From Burkholderia sp. D-99 (lineage in GTDB: Bacteria; Pseudomonadota; Gammaproteobacteria; Burkholderiales; Burkholderiaceae): DNA of 64,000 bases. Under the pieces are notes generated by a model that saw only the letters and a list, made by a program, of their open reading frames with translations, did not search any database and was not told the DNA's origin. The stretch is from assembly GCF_011605345.1 (NCBI RefSeq), contig NZ_JAAOXM010000002.1, positions 1,364,001-1,428,000 on the forward strand, written 5' to 3'. Numbering within the stretch: position 1 is the first letter of the stretch; each line of letters begins with the position of its first letter. This document shows positions 9,116 through 18,129 of this stretch, one piece after another. The position numbers were made by a program, and so were the translations under genes.

Positions 9116-9178
9116 AAAAAAAAAGCCGCCGATGCTCAGGCGGCCAACAGGGGGGGTGAGAGCATCCTCTCAGCCCAG
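9116..9178 (-). ncRNA. Candidate Hfq-type small RNA
   Basis: Read on the minus strand, the segment has three consecutive parts. First is a 6-bp hairpin TGAGAG-GATG-CTCTCA (9172-9157). Then comes an unpaired run of seven C (9156-9150). Last is a rho-independent terminator, stem GCCGCC/GGCGGC (9144-9125), followed by nine T. This is the layout of Hfq-dependent trans-acting RNAs with a C-rich seed. The loop GATG and the terminator loop TGAGCATC are also complementary. It lies after the porin terminator at 9204-9234, so it is unlikely to be just the porin 3' end. No clear promoter was seen. Confidence 0.45.
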
Positions 9179-9203
9179 AATTAAGCGAAACTTAAAAGCA
9201 CAT

Positions 9204-9234
9204 AAAAAAGCGCCCCGCGTGGAGCGGGGCGCTT
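9204..9234 (-). terminator. Rho-independent terminator of the porin gene
   Basis: An 11-bp stem (arms 9208-9218 and 9224-9234) with a 5-base loop is followed on the minus strand by a T run. It lies 35 bases after the porin stop codon and matches the intrinsic terminator pattern well. Confidence 0.9.
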
Positions 9235-9268
9235 CTTGCCGTCGTGATCCGCGAGTTAAGCGGATGCT

Positions 9269-10426
9269 TTAGAACTTGTGACGGATACCGATACGTGCGG
9301 CGATCTGGTTCTTCGAACCCGTGCCCGACGTGTTGAAGTAGCTCGTGCTCGAGCCGATCTGCGCTTGCACGCCCTTGCCCGATGCCTGCTGGTACACGAC
9401 CAGGCCGTACACGTCCGTACGCTTGCTGAGTGCGTAGTCGGCGATACCGTTGACCTGGTTCCAGTGCCACGAATTGCCGCTCTGCGTCGCGTTCGTGTAC
9501 GTGTAGCCGAGGCCACCCGACAGAGCCGGCGTGAACGCGTACTTCGCGCCTGCTTCATACGCGTTGTAGAACGTGCCGCCCGCGCCCGACACGGTCGAGA
9601 ACTGCGTACGCGTCCACAGCAGCCATGCCGTTGCCGGGCCCCAGACGTAGCGGCCGCCCACGCCGTAGGTGCGCAGGTCGCGGACGTTGCCCGTGCTCAG
9701 GTTCGCGATCGACGTCGAGAATGCCGGCGTCGACTGGCTCGGGAAGCGGATGTCCGTGTAGGCTGCGCCGACCGACAGCGGGCCGTTCGCGTAGTTCAGG
9801 CCGAAGCTGTATGCGCGCGACGAGCCTGCCGTCGTCGTCGTGCCCGACGTCGTCGCGGCTGCGCCGGCGAAGTCCGTCGAGTTCGAGAAGCCGTACAACG
9901 CGCCGAACGTGAAGCCCGAGTAGTTCGCGCTCTGGAACTTCACGGCGTTGTTGATGCGGCTCGACGTGAGCTGGTCGATGTCGTTCACGTGGTAAGCGTA
10001 GTTACCCGCGACCGTGTTGCCACCCGTCGAGTAGTTCGAGCCGAGGATGTCGGTCGAGAACGAGTATTGGCGGCCGAACGTGACCGTGCCGTATTGCGAC
10101 TGGCTCAGGCCGACGTAAGCCTGGCGACCGAAGATTGCGCCGCCCTGGCCGATCGTGCCGTTACCGCTGTTGAAGCCGTTTTCGAGCACGAAGATCGCCT
10201 TCAGGCCGCCACCGAGGTCTTCGGTGCCGCGCAGGCCCCAACGGCTGCCCTGGGCAACGCCGTCGTCATACTTGAACAGCTTGCCCGTGCCGCCGTTGGC
10301 GGTCTTGCTGTGGTTCACGTAGCTGATACCGGCATCGATGATGCCGTACAGGGTCACGCTGCTTTGTGCGTGCGCCGTGCCGGCCGTTGCTGCCAGGACG
10401 GCGATGGTCAACAGTTTCTTGTTCAA
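9269..10426 (-). CDS. Gram-negative porin (OmpC-like)
   Basis: A 385-residue trimeric porin of the Burkholderia/Neisseria type. It has a Sec signal peptide of 20 residues ending TAHA, a mature start QSSVTLYGIIDAGISY, alternating beta strands, and the terminal RIGIRHKF with C-terminal Phe needed for Bam-dependent insertion. It forms a general diffusion pore in the outer membrane. The start is a TTG at 10426, with GGAG six bases upstream; the encoded sequence begins (M)NKKLLTIAVLAATAGTAHA. It has its own terminator and is divergent from the metQ-like gene. Confidence 0.93.
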   Translation of the reverse strand: MNKKLLTIAVLAATAGTAHAQSSVTLYGIIDAGISYVNHSKTANGGTGKLFKYDDGVAQGSRWGLRGTEDLGGGLKAIFVLENGFNSGNGTIGQGGAIFGRQAYVGLSQSQYGTVTFGRQYSFSTDILGSNYSTGGNTVAGNYAYHVNDIDQLTSSRINNAVKFQSANYSGFTFGALYGFSNSTDFAGAAATTSGTTTTAGSSRAYSFGLNYANGPLSVGAAYTDIRFPSQSTPAFSTSIANLSTGNVRDLRTYGVGGRYVWGPATAWLLWTRTQFSTVSGAGGTFYNAYEAGAKYAFTPALSGGLGYTYTNATQSGNSWHWNQVNGIADYALSKRTDVYGLVVYQQASGKGVQAQIGSSTSYFNTSGTGSKNQIAARIGIRHKF

Positions 10427-10531
10427 AGGATTCTCCGAGCGAAATAAATGGCGTGTCCAGTTGCGGTTTCGGCGCTCTCTGTGGGCGCTTTCACGTACCG
10501 GCGGCAACTTTATCGAGGGGCCACGTAATGA

Positions 10532-10552
10532 ATATGACAGCGACTGTCATAT
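10532..10552. promoter_or_regulatory. 21-bp palindrome between porin and metQ-like gene
   Basis: Arms ATATGACAG (10532-10540) and CTGTCATAT (10544-10552) are perfectly inverted around CGA. The site lies in the divergent intergenic region, 106 bases upstream of the porin start and about 180 bases upstream of the metQ-like start. It is a plausible operator for one or both genes. The regulator is unknown. Confidence 0.5.
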
Positions 10553-10735
10553 GAAGAATGTGTGGCGCCGATGCGACACTGAATTCTGCCCGGTTGCGCT
10601 ATCCGGGGTTATACCGAATTCGGCTGAGAATCGATCCGGATCAGGAATATGCACATGAAATAAGCTTGGTTGGTGGCGTTCCGGCCCCATGCCACGATCC
10701 GTGCTCCAACAAACGACACGGGACAAGAGGACACC

Positions 10736-11542
10736 ATGCGACGTTCATTCCTGACCGGCCTCGGCGCGCTCGCAGCCGCACTGGCATTCGCGGCGCCCGG
10801 CGCGCACGCCGACCCGCAAACGCTGAAGATCGGCACGATGAGCGGCCCCGACGCGCAGATCTGGACCGAGGTGACGAAGGTCGCCGCGCGCGAAGGCCTC
10901 GCGATCAAGGTCATCGAGTTCAACGACTACGTGCAGCCGAACGCGGCGCTCGATTCAGGCGACCTGGACGCGAACGGCTTCCAGCACCAGCCGTTCCTCG
11001 ACAGCCAGATCAAGCAGCGCGGCTACAAGATCGTCAACGTCGGGCTCACGTACACGTCGCCGATGGGCTTTTATTCGAAGAAGCTCAAGTCGCTGAAGGA
11101 TTTGCCGGTGGGCGCGAAGGTCGGGATCCAGAACGATCCGTCGAACGGCAACCGCGCGCTGTTGCTGCTGCAGAAATACGGCGTGATCAAGCTGAAGGCG
11201 GGCGTCGGCACCAACGGCGTGAACGCGACGCCGCTCGACGTCGCCGAGAACCCGAAGAAGATCAAGATCGTCGAACTCGACGCCGCGCAACTGCCGCGCG
11301 CGCTGCCCGATGTCGATGCCGCGTCGATCAACACCGACTACGCGGTGAAGGCCGGGCTCACGCCGGTGAAGGATGCGATCGCGATCGAGGACCTGCGCGG
11401 GCCGTACGCGAACCTGATCGCCGTGCGCGCGCAGGACAAGGACAAGCCGTGGGTGAAGAAGCTCGTCGCGGCCTATGAATCGGACGACGTGCGCAAGTTC
11501 ATCGACCAGAAGTTCGGTGGCGCGATCGTGCCGGCGTTCTGA
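10736..11542 (+). CDS. metQ: MetQ-family substrate-binding protein
   Basis: A 268-residue NlpA/MetQ-family binding protein. The hallmark segments DANGFQHQPFLD (about 80-91), KSLKDLPVGAKVGIQNDPSNGNRAL and the late INTDYA are all present. The family binds methionine for the MetNI importer. The signal peptide ends AHA-D and lacks a lipobox cysteine, so this copy is probably soluble and periplasmic rather than a lipoprotein. No metN or metI gene lies beside it, so it is an orphan binding protein here. The ATG at 10736 is preceded by GAGG. Confidence 0.88.
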   Translation: MRRSFLTGLGALAAALAFAAPGAHADPQTLKIGTMSGPDAQIWTEVTKVAAREGLAIKVIEFNDYVQPNAALDSGDLDANGFQHQPFLDSQIKQRGYKIVNVGLTYTSPMGFYSKKLKSLKDLPVGAKVGIQNDPSNGNRALLLLQKYGVIKLKAGVGTNGVNATPLDVAENPKKIKIVELDAAQLPRALPDVDAASINTDYAVKAGLTPVKDAIAIEDLRGPYANLIAVRAQDKDKPWVKKLVAAYESDDVRKFIDQKFGGAIVPAF

Positions 11543-11597
11543 ACGCCCGCGTGTGCCGCCGCCCGGCCGGTGGGATCGCCGGGCGTTCCGGAAAGCA

Positions 11598-11625
11598 AAT
11601 CGCCCGCGCAAGCGGGCGATTTCGT
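11598..11625 (+). terminator. Rho-independent terminator of the metQ-like gene
   Basis: A 10-bp stem AATCGCCCGC/GCGGGCGATT with a 4-base loop is followed by a T-rich stretch (TTCGTT). It lies 56 bases after the stop codon on the plus strand. Confidence 0.8.
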
Positions 11626-11694
11626 TGGTGAGCGCGGGGTGAGCGCAGGGTGTGCACACTACGCGCCGTGACCCGGCGCGCGCGGGCCGGCCGC

Positions 11695-12810
11695 TCAGGC
11701 CGACAGCAGCGAACCCGTGCGGATCGCGGTCGCGCCTGCGATGCGCGCGACTTCCATGCCGGCCGTCGCGAAGCGCACGATCTGGCGCGCGTACAGCACG
11801 CCCGACACACTGCTCTTCAGCGTGACGACGCGATCGGTCAGCGGATCGACGATGTCGGCCACGGCCTGGCCGGCCTCGATCATCGCGCCGACCGGCGTGC
11901 GGAACACGATCACGCCCGACACGGGCGCGACGAGCGGATCGGTGCCCGCGAGCGGCGTGGCCGGATGCGCGAGCGGCGGCAGCGGCGCCGGCGTGCCTTC
12001 GACGACACCGCGCTCGGTCAGGTATTCGACGATCGCCTGCGCGTCCTTTTCGGCGAGCTCGTACGACACGTCGCGCTCGCTGCGCAGTTCGACCGTGACG
12101 GAAATCGCGCCGTTCGGGATCGGGAAGCGGTCGCCGAAACGGTTGCGCAGGTCCGACCAGCAGAAGCTGTGGATCTCGTCGAACGGGTTGCCGACCGAAT
12201 TCAGCGCGAGCAGCGACGCCTGCGCGTCGAGATAGCGCGACAGCGGCTCGACGTCGGGCCACAGATCGGGATTCGTATAGAGGTGCATCACCGCATCGCT
12301 GTCGCAGTGCAGGTCGAGCACGATATCGGCGTCGAACGACAGCTTCTGCAGCGCGAGGCGCTGCGAGTCGAGCTCGGTGCGCGGCTTCTGCTCGTCGAGC
12401 GCTTCGCGCATCGCGGCGCGCACCGCGACGAGGTTGTGCTGCGCGTCGTGCGTGAGGCGGTGTTCGACACGCGGCAGCACGAGCGCCGCGAGATCGTAGA
12501 AATTGCGGTTGAAATTCTGCATCGAGCCGAGCTCGAAGCGGCCGAGGTGATCGCCGAACACGTGCTGCGACAGGCCGATCGGGTTCGGTACGGGCACGAT
12601 GACGACTTCGCCGCGCAGCTTGCCGGCCGTTTCGAGCGCGGCAATCTTGCGGCGCAGCAGCGTGGCGACCAGCATGCCGGGCAGTTCGTCCGCGTGCAGC
12701 GACGACTGGATGTAGACCTTCTTGCCGCCGCGCGGGCCGTAGTGAAAGCTCGTGATCTGGCGTTCGGTACCGACGGCGGGGGAAATCAGCGGATGGGTCT
12801 GCGTTTGCAT
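11695..12810 (-). CDS. Succinylglutamate desuccinylase/aspartoacylase-family deacylase (module 1)
   Basis: A 371-residue zinc deacylase of the AstE/ASPA-like family (COG3608 type). Likely zinc ligands are His39 and Glu42 (HADE) and His168 (DLHC), and a probable catalytic Glu is Glu241 (VTVEL). A C-terminal domain from about 290 (APVSGVIVFRTPVGAMIEAG) resembles a lipoyl-like barrel. The family removes acyl groups from N-acyl amino acids or related compounds; the substrate is not known. It follows the binding protein at 13035-13817 after a terminator. A closely similar 371-residue paralog lies at 36971-38086. Confidence 0.88.
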   Translation of the reverse strand: MQTQTHPLISPAVGTERQITSFHYGPRGGKKVYIQSSLHADELPGMLVATLLRRKIAALETAGKLRGEVVIVPVPNPIGLSQHVFGDHLGRFELGSMQNFNRNFYDLAALVLPRVEHRLTHDAQHNLVAVRAAMREALDEQKPRTELDSQRLALQKLSFDADIVLDLHCDSDAVMHLYTNPDLWPDVEPLSRYLDAQASLLALNSVGNPFDEIHSFCWSDLRNRFGDRFPIPNGAISVTVELRSERDVSYELAEKDAQAIVEYLTERGVVEGTPAPLPPLAHPATPLAGTDPLVAPVSGVIVFRTPVGAMIEAGQAVADIVDPLTDRVVTLKSSVSGVLYARQIVRFATAGMEVARIAGATAIRTGSLLSA

Positions 12811-12970
12811 GATGGGGAGTGCGGCGCAGCCGCGAATGATCCGGTGTGCGTGGAAGATCGATTGTACGTTGCCTTCCTCGCCGCCATCAAACCGGCGCCA
12901 GAGCACGGCGATTCTCGTTGAGAATCATCAGCTTGGTGCGGAAAAAATAACGCTGCGGCCGCGGCGCACG

Positions 12971-13000
12971 AAAAAAAACGGGCTCCTTGCGGAGCCCGTT
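12971..13000 (-). terminator. Rho-independent terminator of the binding-protein gene
   Basis: A 10-bp stem (12977-12986 with 12991-13000) and a TTGC loop are followed on the minus strand by a run of T. It lies about 35 bases after the stop of the binding-protein gene at 13035, so the downstream deacylase gene may need read-through or its own promoter. Confidence 0.88.
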
Positions 13001-13034
13001 CGTGCCGAAGCGAAGCGTGCGCTTGCCTGGCGGA

Positions 13035-13817
13035 TTACTTGCCGTAGACGTCGAAATCGAAGTACTTCTTCGCGATCTTCGCGTACGTGCCGTCCTTGCG
13101 CATGCCGGCGATCGCGCCGTCGATCTTCGTCTTCAGGTCGGTGTCTTCCTTGCGCAGGCCGATGCCGGCGCCTTCGCCGAGCGTCTTCGGATCGTCGATA
13201 TCCTTGCCGGCGAAATCGAAGCTTGCGCCGCGCGGGGTCTTCAGGAAGCCGATTTCAGCTTGCACCGCGTCCTGCAGCGCGCCGTCCAGACGGCCGGAGA
13301 TCAGGTCGGCGTAGACCTGGTCCTGGTTCTGGTAAGGCACGACGTTCACGCCCTTCGCGGCCCAGTACGTCTTCGCATAGGTTTCCTGGATCGTGCCCTG
13401 CTCGACGCCGACCGACTTGCCCTTCAGCGATTCGGCCGTCGGCATCAGGCCGGCACCCTTCTTCGTGACGAGGCGCGTCGGCGTGTTGAACAGCTTCGCC
13501 GAGAAGGCGATCTGTTCCTGACGCGCCGGCGTCATCGACATCGACGACAGCACGCCGTCGAACTTGCGGGCCTTCAGTGCCGGAATCATCCCGTCGAAGT
13601 CGTTTTCGATCCACACGCACTTCGCGTTCATGCGGCGGCAGATTTCGTTGCCGAGGTCGACGTCGAACCCGACCACCTTGCCGTCAGCGCCTTTCGATTC
13701 GAAAGGCGGGTAGCTTGCGTCGACGCCGAACCGCACGGTCGTCCAGTCCTTCGCATACGCGCTGCCGGCCGATACGGCGAGCAGGGCTACGGTCACAGCC
13801 GCAAGAATCTTTTTCAC
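13035..13817 (-). CDS. Polar amino-acid ABC transporter binding protein (module 1)
   Basis: A 260-residue family 3 solute-binding protein of the LAO/ArgT-HisJ type. It has a signal peptide of 22 residues ending AYA, then VRFGVDASYPPFESKGADGK and the family signature GFDVDLGNEICRR near 50-62. Such proteins bind Lys, Arg, ornithine, His or similar compounds in the periplasm. The start is GTG at 13817, with GAGGAG seven bases upstream. No permease or ATPase gene is nearby. It sits between a LysR gene and a deacylase gene, the same set found again at 35080-38086. Confidence 0.9.
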   Translation of the reverse strand: MKKILAAVTVALLAVSAGSAYAKDWTTVRFGVDASYPPFESKGADGKVVGFDVDLGNEICRRMNAKCVWIENDFDGMIPALKARKFDGVLSSMSMTPARQEQIAFSAKLFNTPTRLVTKKGAGLMPTAESLKGKSVGVEQGTIQETYAKTYWAAKGVNVVPYQNQDQVYADLISGRLDGALQDAVQAEIGFLKTPRGASFDFAGKDIDDPKTLGEGAGIGLRKEDTDLKTKIDGAIAGMRKDGTYAKIAKKYFDFDVYGK

Positions 13818-14043
13818 TCGGTGACTCCTCGTTTTGTTCGATGGGTGCGCGGTTGTGCCGCGCCGTAAGCCTTCGGCCCGCCGCGGCTTCGCGTCGGGCT
13901 GTCCGTTTCGCCCACCCGATGCGGGCGCGCGACGTGCGCAAGATTATCAAGACAAAATACCGGCAGGGCGCCTAGGACAAGCCCCGATACCGGGCCCGGC
14001 GGCGGCGCGCTGCGTGCGCCGCCGTTTCAGACACAGGAACGAT

Positions 14044-14964
14044 TCAGCCGAGCGTTTCGTTGACCGCACGCTGCAGGCACGTGACGAATTGCGAGACAGC
14101 GGGCGTGGGCAGCATGTCGCGCCGCGCGATGATCGACAGGTCGAAGCGCGGCATGCTTTCGTCGAGTTCGGCCGTGCGGATGCCGAGCGGCGCGACCATC
14201 GCGGCGAGCGGGCGCGTGAAGCAACCGATCACGTCCGAGCGTGCGACGAGCCCGAGCGTCACCGCGAACGACATCGGCGAGCGCAGCAGGCGCTTCGGCA
14301 GCGGCAGCCCGCGCGCCTCGAACATCCCGACCATCACGCTGTGCGGAAACTGCTCGGCGCCGACGGTGACGATCCACTCGGCATCGAGCAATTCCTCTAA
14401 CCGGCGCGCGTGCGCGAGCGGGTGGCCTTCGCGCATCACGACGGTGAATTCGGTCGACAGCAGCGGCGACTGCGTGAAATCGCGATCGAGCGCCGGCACA
14501 TGGTGCATCGCAGCGATGTCGAGCGTGCCGTTGCGCAACTGCGCGAGTGCGTCGGGCACCGTCACTTCCTCGAGATGCAGGCTCACGTTCGGCATCGACT
14601 GGCGGAAGGCCGTGACCGCATGCGGCAGCGCGGTCAGCGCGATCGACGGCATCGTGCCGACCGCGACGCGCCCCGACATCTCGCCCTTCACCTGTTCGAC
14701 GGCCTCGACCGTGCGGCGGATATCGCCGAGCAGTTGCTCGGCGCGCGGCAGCAGCGCCTGACCGCACGCGGTCAGCTCGACGCCGCGCACGCTGCGCGCG
14801 AGCAGCTCCGCGTTGAGCGCCGTTTCGAGCTCGCGGATCGTATGCGTGATCGCGGGCTGCGTGACGCCGAGTTCGCGCGCGGCGGCGCGCAGGCTCTTGT
14901 GATGCGCGGCGGAGACGAACGCCTGGAGCTGCGCGATGTTCAGGGGGTTGCGGATGCGGGTCAT
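14044..14964 (-). CDS. LysR-family regulator (module 1)
   Basis: A 306-residue LysR regulator. The winged helix-turn-helix lies at about 7-65 (LQAFVSAAHHKSLRAAAREL, then TQPAITHTIRELE), and an effector-binding domain of about 90-295 follows. ATG 14964 starts MTRIRNPLNIAQLQ. It is transcribed in the same direction as, and 226 bases before, the binding-protein gene, and probably regulates it and the deacylase. Its upstream region contains the remnant of an AraC gene. The inducer may be the ligand of the neighbouring binding protein; this is inference. Confidence 0.9.
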   Translation of the reverse strand: MTRIRNPLNIAQLQAFVSAAHHKSLRAAARELGVTQPAITHTIRELETALNAELLARSVRGVELTACGQALLPRAEQLLGDIRRTVEAVEQVKGEMSGRVAVGTMPSIALTALPHAVTAFRQSMPNVSLHLEEVTVPDALAQLRNGTLDIAAMHHVPALDRDFTQSPLLSTEFTVVMREGHPLAHARRLEELLDAEWIVTVGAEQFPHSVMVGMFEARGLPLPKRLLRSPMSFAVTLGLVARSDVIGCFTRPLAAMVAPLGIRTAELDESMPRFDLSIIARRDMLPTPAVSQFVTCLQRAVNETLG

Positions 14965-15059
14965 CGATCGGGTCAGGTTGGCGCGATACTGTGGCAGGCG
15001 ACGGGGTGCGGCGGCATTCGGTAGCGATCCTGATGGTTGCGTGCGCATGGTTTGCGCCG

Positions 15060-15330
15060 CCGGGGCGAAGCATCGCGAGCCGAGGCGCGGTGGGTGACGA
15101 CGCAGCGACATCATGCGCCGGATCACGCGCGAACGCCTGACGATACCGCTGCGGCGAGGTGCCGACGAGGCGCGCGAACCGTTCGCGAAACGCGGTGACC
15201 GAACCGAACCCGGCCTCCGCCGCAACATGCTCGATCGACGGCGCCGTGACCTCCAGCGACTGCTGCGCATGGCTGGCGTGTGTGGTCTGCAGCCGTTGCC
15301 GCGGCGATGTGCCGTCTGCTCCTGGACGCG
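15060..15330 (-). pseudogene. Fragment of an AraC-family regulator (GlxA/FtrA type)
   Basis: Read on the minus strand, one frame gives SIEHVAAEAGFGSVTAFRER (15239-15180) followed by FARLVGTSPQRYRQAFARD (15179-15123). This is the second helix-turn-helix of AraC-family proteins related to GlxA/FtrA. No start codon, first helix-turn-helix or N-terminal domain is found upstream, and the frame does not stop at the expected place but runs on toward the LysR gene. It is therefore a decayed C-terminal remnant. Exact limits are uncertain because the ends have no similarity signal. Confidence 0.7.
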
Positions 15331-15370
15331 CTGCGTCAGGGTACGCACCTTCGTCGCCGCGTGGCGGGCC

Positions 15371-15973
15371 CTATGCCAGCGCCATCTCGACGGCCGCCAG
15401 CGTGCGGCGCCGGATCCAGCCGCTCGCCATCCGGATCGTGAGCCAGTACGGCATGAACAGCAGCCGTGTGCGGGCGGTCGGGCAATGCACGAAGGTTTCG
15501 GTGCGCAGCATGTGCGCACCCGACGCGAGCCCGACGACTTCGAAGCGGAGCACCAGTTTCGCGTCGCGCGGGTCGTCGTGCCGCACGAAGGCCGCCGCGT
15601 CGGCGATCGTGCGCACGCCGAGGTCCGGGCGCCAGAAGCGGCCGACGAGGCCGAGCGACAGCGATATCTCGTCGCGATGCAGCGGCGTGAACGCATGGAG
15701 GCCGAAGCGTTCGCGTTCGCCTCGCGCGGTGCCCGTGCTGCCGGCACGCAGCGAGGCGGCCAGGGCGGCCGGGAATTCGCGGACGTTGAGCAGCGTATCG
15801 ACGACCGGATCCGTGCGCATGTCGAGCGCGGTGACCGCGTCGATGATGCGTGCCGGAGCGGCGTCGATCGGCTTCGATTCGTGCACTTCGTGGAAGCCGA
15901 ACGACGGAATGAACGGCGGCTTGCACGCCGAGGTCCGGGTGCTCGATTCGGAGACGATGCCGAGCGCGTTCAT
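15371..15973 (-). CDS. Conserved hypothetical protein, 200 aa
   Basis: A 200-residue protein without signal peptide or membrane helix. It begins MNALGIVSESSTRTSACKPP and has a central segment LRFEVVGLASGAHMLRTETF and an ending LFMPYWLTIRMASGWIRRRT. The alternating strands and C-terminal helix suggest a small ligand-binding or START-like fold, but the family was not recognised with confidence. AGGAG stands six bases before the ATG at 15973. It lies alone between the AraC remnant and the NCS2 terminator. Confidence 0.65.
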   Translation of the reverse strand: MNALGIVSESSTRTSACKPPFIPSFGFHEVHESKPIDAAPARIIDAVTALDMRTDPVVDTLLNVREFPAALAASLRAGSTGTARGERERFGLHAFTPLHRDEISLSLGLVGRFWRPDLGVRTIADAAAFVRHDDPRDAKLVLRFEVVGLASGAHMLRTETFVHCPTARTRLLFMPYWLTIRMASGWIRRRTLAAVEMALA

Positions 15974-16066
15974 GGGGGCTCCTGAAGGCAAAACGCGATC
16001 GTAGCACCGGGTGTGGATTCGTGTCGCGTCTCGTGCCTGCTGCACGCCGCGCCGTGGCGCATCGAC

Positions 16067-16097
16067 AAAAAAAGCCTGGAAACTTGCGTTTCCAGGC
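16067..16097 (-). terminator. Rho-independent terminator of the NCS2 permease gene
   Basis: A perfect 10-bp stem GCCTGGAAAC/GTTTCCAGGC with a 4-base loop is followed on the minus strand by seven T. It lies about 90 bases after the permease stop codon. Confidence 0.92.
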
Positions 16098-16186
16098 CTG
16101 GAGACCATCAGCGATGATGGTGGAGGAGACGATGTCGTCCCGATGCGCGCCGTCCTTCTGCCGGCGACGTCGCGCATGTGTCGCGG

Positions 16187-17575
16187 TCAGATCGCCCAGC
16201 CGCCGAGATAGAACGTGACGAGCACGGCTGCGATCAGCACGGTGCCGACGTTGAGCTTGCGGAATTCGCCGCTGGCGATGCGGCCGATCACGAGCGTCGA
16301 GAAGCCGAGCATGATGCCCGTCACGATGTTCGCGGTCAGCACGATGAACACCGCGCACACGAGGCCCGACATCGCGTCGACCATGTCGTCCATGTGCAGC
16401 TTGCTCACGCTGCCGAGCATCAGCAGGCCGACGTACATCAGCGCCGGTGCGGTGGCGTACGACGGCACGAGGCCCGCGAGCGGCGAGAAGAACATCACGA
16501 CGAGGAACAGCAGGCCGACGACGGCGGCCGCGAGGCCCGTCTTCGCGCCGGCGGCCACGCCGACGCTCGACTCGATGTAGGCCGCCGCCGGCGCGCCGCC
16601 GAGGAAACCGGAGAAGATCGAGCTGAGCGAATCGGCGGTCAGTGCGCGGCCGCCGTTGATGATGCGGCCGTTCTCGTCGAGCTGGCCGGCTTGCCCGGCA
16701 ACCGCGCGGATCGTGCCGGTCGCGTCGAACACGGCGGTCATCACCAGCGCCAGCACGCTCGGCAGCACGGCCATCGACAGGGCGCCCTTGATGTCCATCG
16801 CGCCGATCAGCGAGGCGTGACCCGGTGCGCTCAGCGACGGCAGCGCGAAGATGCCGTGGTACTTCACGGCCGGATCGAAGATCAGCCCGAAGATCGAGAT
16901 CGCGATCACGACGAGCAGGATGCCGCCCGGCACGCGACGCTTCTCGAGGCCGAAGATCGCGGCGAGGCCGACGACCGACATGATGACCGGGAGCGAGGTG
17001 ATCTGGCCGAGCGAGACCGGCAGGCCGGCGCCCGGGTTCTTGATCACGAGGCCGACGTCGTTCGACGCGATCAGCAGCAGGAACAGGCCGATGCCGATGC
17101 CCGTGCCGTGCGCGACGCCCGCGGGCAGGTTGCGCAGGATCCACGAACGCACGCCGGTGACCGAGATGCCCGTGAACACGAGGCCCATCAGGAACACGGC
17201 GCCGAGCGCGACCGTCGGATGCAGGCCCTTGCCGAGGACGAGGCCGAACGCGGTGAACGCGGTCAGCGAGATCGCGCAGCCGATCGCGATCGGCAGCTTC
17301 GCCCACAGGCCCATCAGCAGCGAGCCGAACGCGGTGGTGAGGCAGACCGCGACGAACACGGCGCTCGTGTCGAAGCCGGCCTTGCCGAACATGCCGGGCA
17401 CGACGAACACGGAATAGACCATCGCGAGGAAGGTGGTGACACCGGCAACGATCTCGGTGCGTTGCGTGCTGCCGCGCGACGAAATGCCGAAGTACCGGTC
17501 GATGACTCCCTTGGTGCCAAAGTCAGTTTCTGCCGAGCCGACGTCGACCGTCGGCTGCACCGGGGTATCACTCAT
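16187..17575 (-). CDS. NCS2/AzgA-type purine base permease
   Basis: A 462-residue inner-membrane transporter with about twelve to fourteen helices. The N-terminal [21 protein letters not shown], the Gly-rich [13 protein letters not shown] segment and the late [17 protein letters not shown] are characteristic of the AzgA branch of NCS2 permeases (AdeP/GhxP relatives). These import adenine, guanine or hypoxanthine by proton symport; the preferred base cannot be chosen here. AGGAG lies seven bases before the ATG at 17575. It has its own terminator and a long upstream region of about 550 bases. Confidence 0.9.
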   Translation of the reverse strand: MSDTPVQPTVDVGSAETDFGTKGVIDRYFGISSRGSTQRTEIVAGVTTFLAMVYSVFVVPGMFGKAGFDTSAVFVAVCLTTAFGSLLMGLWAKLPIAIGCAISLTAFTAFGLVLGKGLHPTVALGAVFLMGLVFTGISVTGVRSWILRNLPAGVAHGTGIGIGLFLLLIASNDVGLVIKNPGAGLPVSLGQITSLPVIMSVVGLAAIFGLEKRRVPGGILLVVIAISIFGLIFDPAVKYHGIFALPSLSAPGHASLIGAMDIKGALSMAVLPSVLALVMTAVFDATGTIRAVAGQAGQLDENGRIINGGRALTADSLSSIFSGFLGGAPAAAYIESSVGVAAGAKTGLAAAVVGLLFLVVMFFSPLAGLVPSYATAPALMYVGLLMLGSVSKLHMDDMVDAMSGLVCAVFIVLTANIVTGIMLGFSTLVIGRIASGEFRKLNVGTVLIAAVLVTFYLGGWAI

Positions 17576-18129
17576 GAGCTTGCTCCTTTATCAGCATGCT
17601 GAAACGGCCCGTAGCGAACCGTCGTCAGGGTGTCTCGTATCTAGTTGGGATTTGTCGGCAACGTCGTGGGGACGAATGACGCGTGATTCGTGTCGTTACG
17701 TGAGAATCGAAACGATCGCGAGGGTGTCGCGTCGGACGACGCGTGGTGTGGTCGACCCCGTCACGTGTGCTTTGCCGTAGCGAAGGTTAGGCGAGCCGCC
17801 CATCACGTCCCATCGGGGGAAGAGCATGCAGCGCATGTCGCAGCGCTTATATCGGCGTGCAACCGGGCTCCGTCGCGGCGACACGCGTGTATACGCCTAG
17901 TTCGAATCCGTTAAGGCGACTATTTGAATGCGGGGTCGGCGGGCAGGGCGGGAGCGGGTGAGGCATGGAGTATTACGAATATCTTTCATTGAGGCGATGC
18001 ACGCGCATGCGGACGACAGCGGCGGCGTGTGACGCGATGCGCGGCCGTGCGCAAGCGGCACCCGGATGATACCGGTGCCGCGCGCCGGCTGCGCTCGCGC
18101 ACGTTCTGGCCCTCGTCGCGTCGGTCGCG
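17576..18129. other. Gene-free stretch upstream of the NCS2 permease gene
   Basis: About 550 bases without a convincing gene. It must hold the promoter and leader of the NCS2 permease gene, and the leader may be long. No known purine riboswitch fold was recognised. Short imperfect inverted repeats (for example CGCCT...AGGCG near 17890-17920) are present, but nothing conclusive. Confidence 0.4.

Noticed and set aside
14965..15747. N-terminal extension of the module 1 LysR protein by about 260 residues
   Set aside because: The extension is Arg-rich and without domain similarity, and it runs over the AraC remnant read in another frame. The conserved LysR domain starts at 14964.
17895..17925. 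GTTCGAATCC, resembling a tRNA T-loop
   Set aside because: No acceptor stem, D-arm or anticodon arm can be built around it, so it is not a tRNA.
17576..18129. Purine riboswitch in the NCS2 permease leader
   Set aside because: No conserved loop sequences of the known purine riboswitch could be found, and this class is not expected in Burkholderia.
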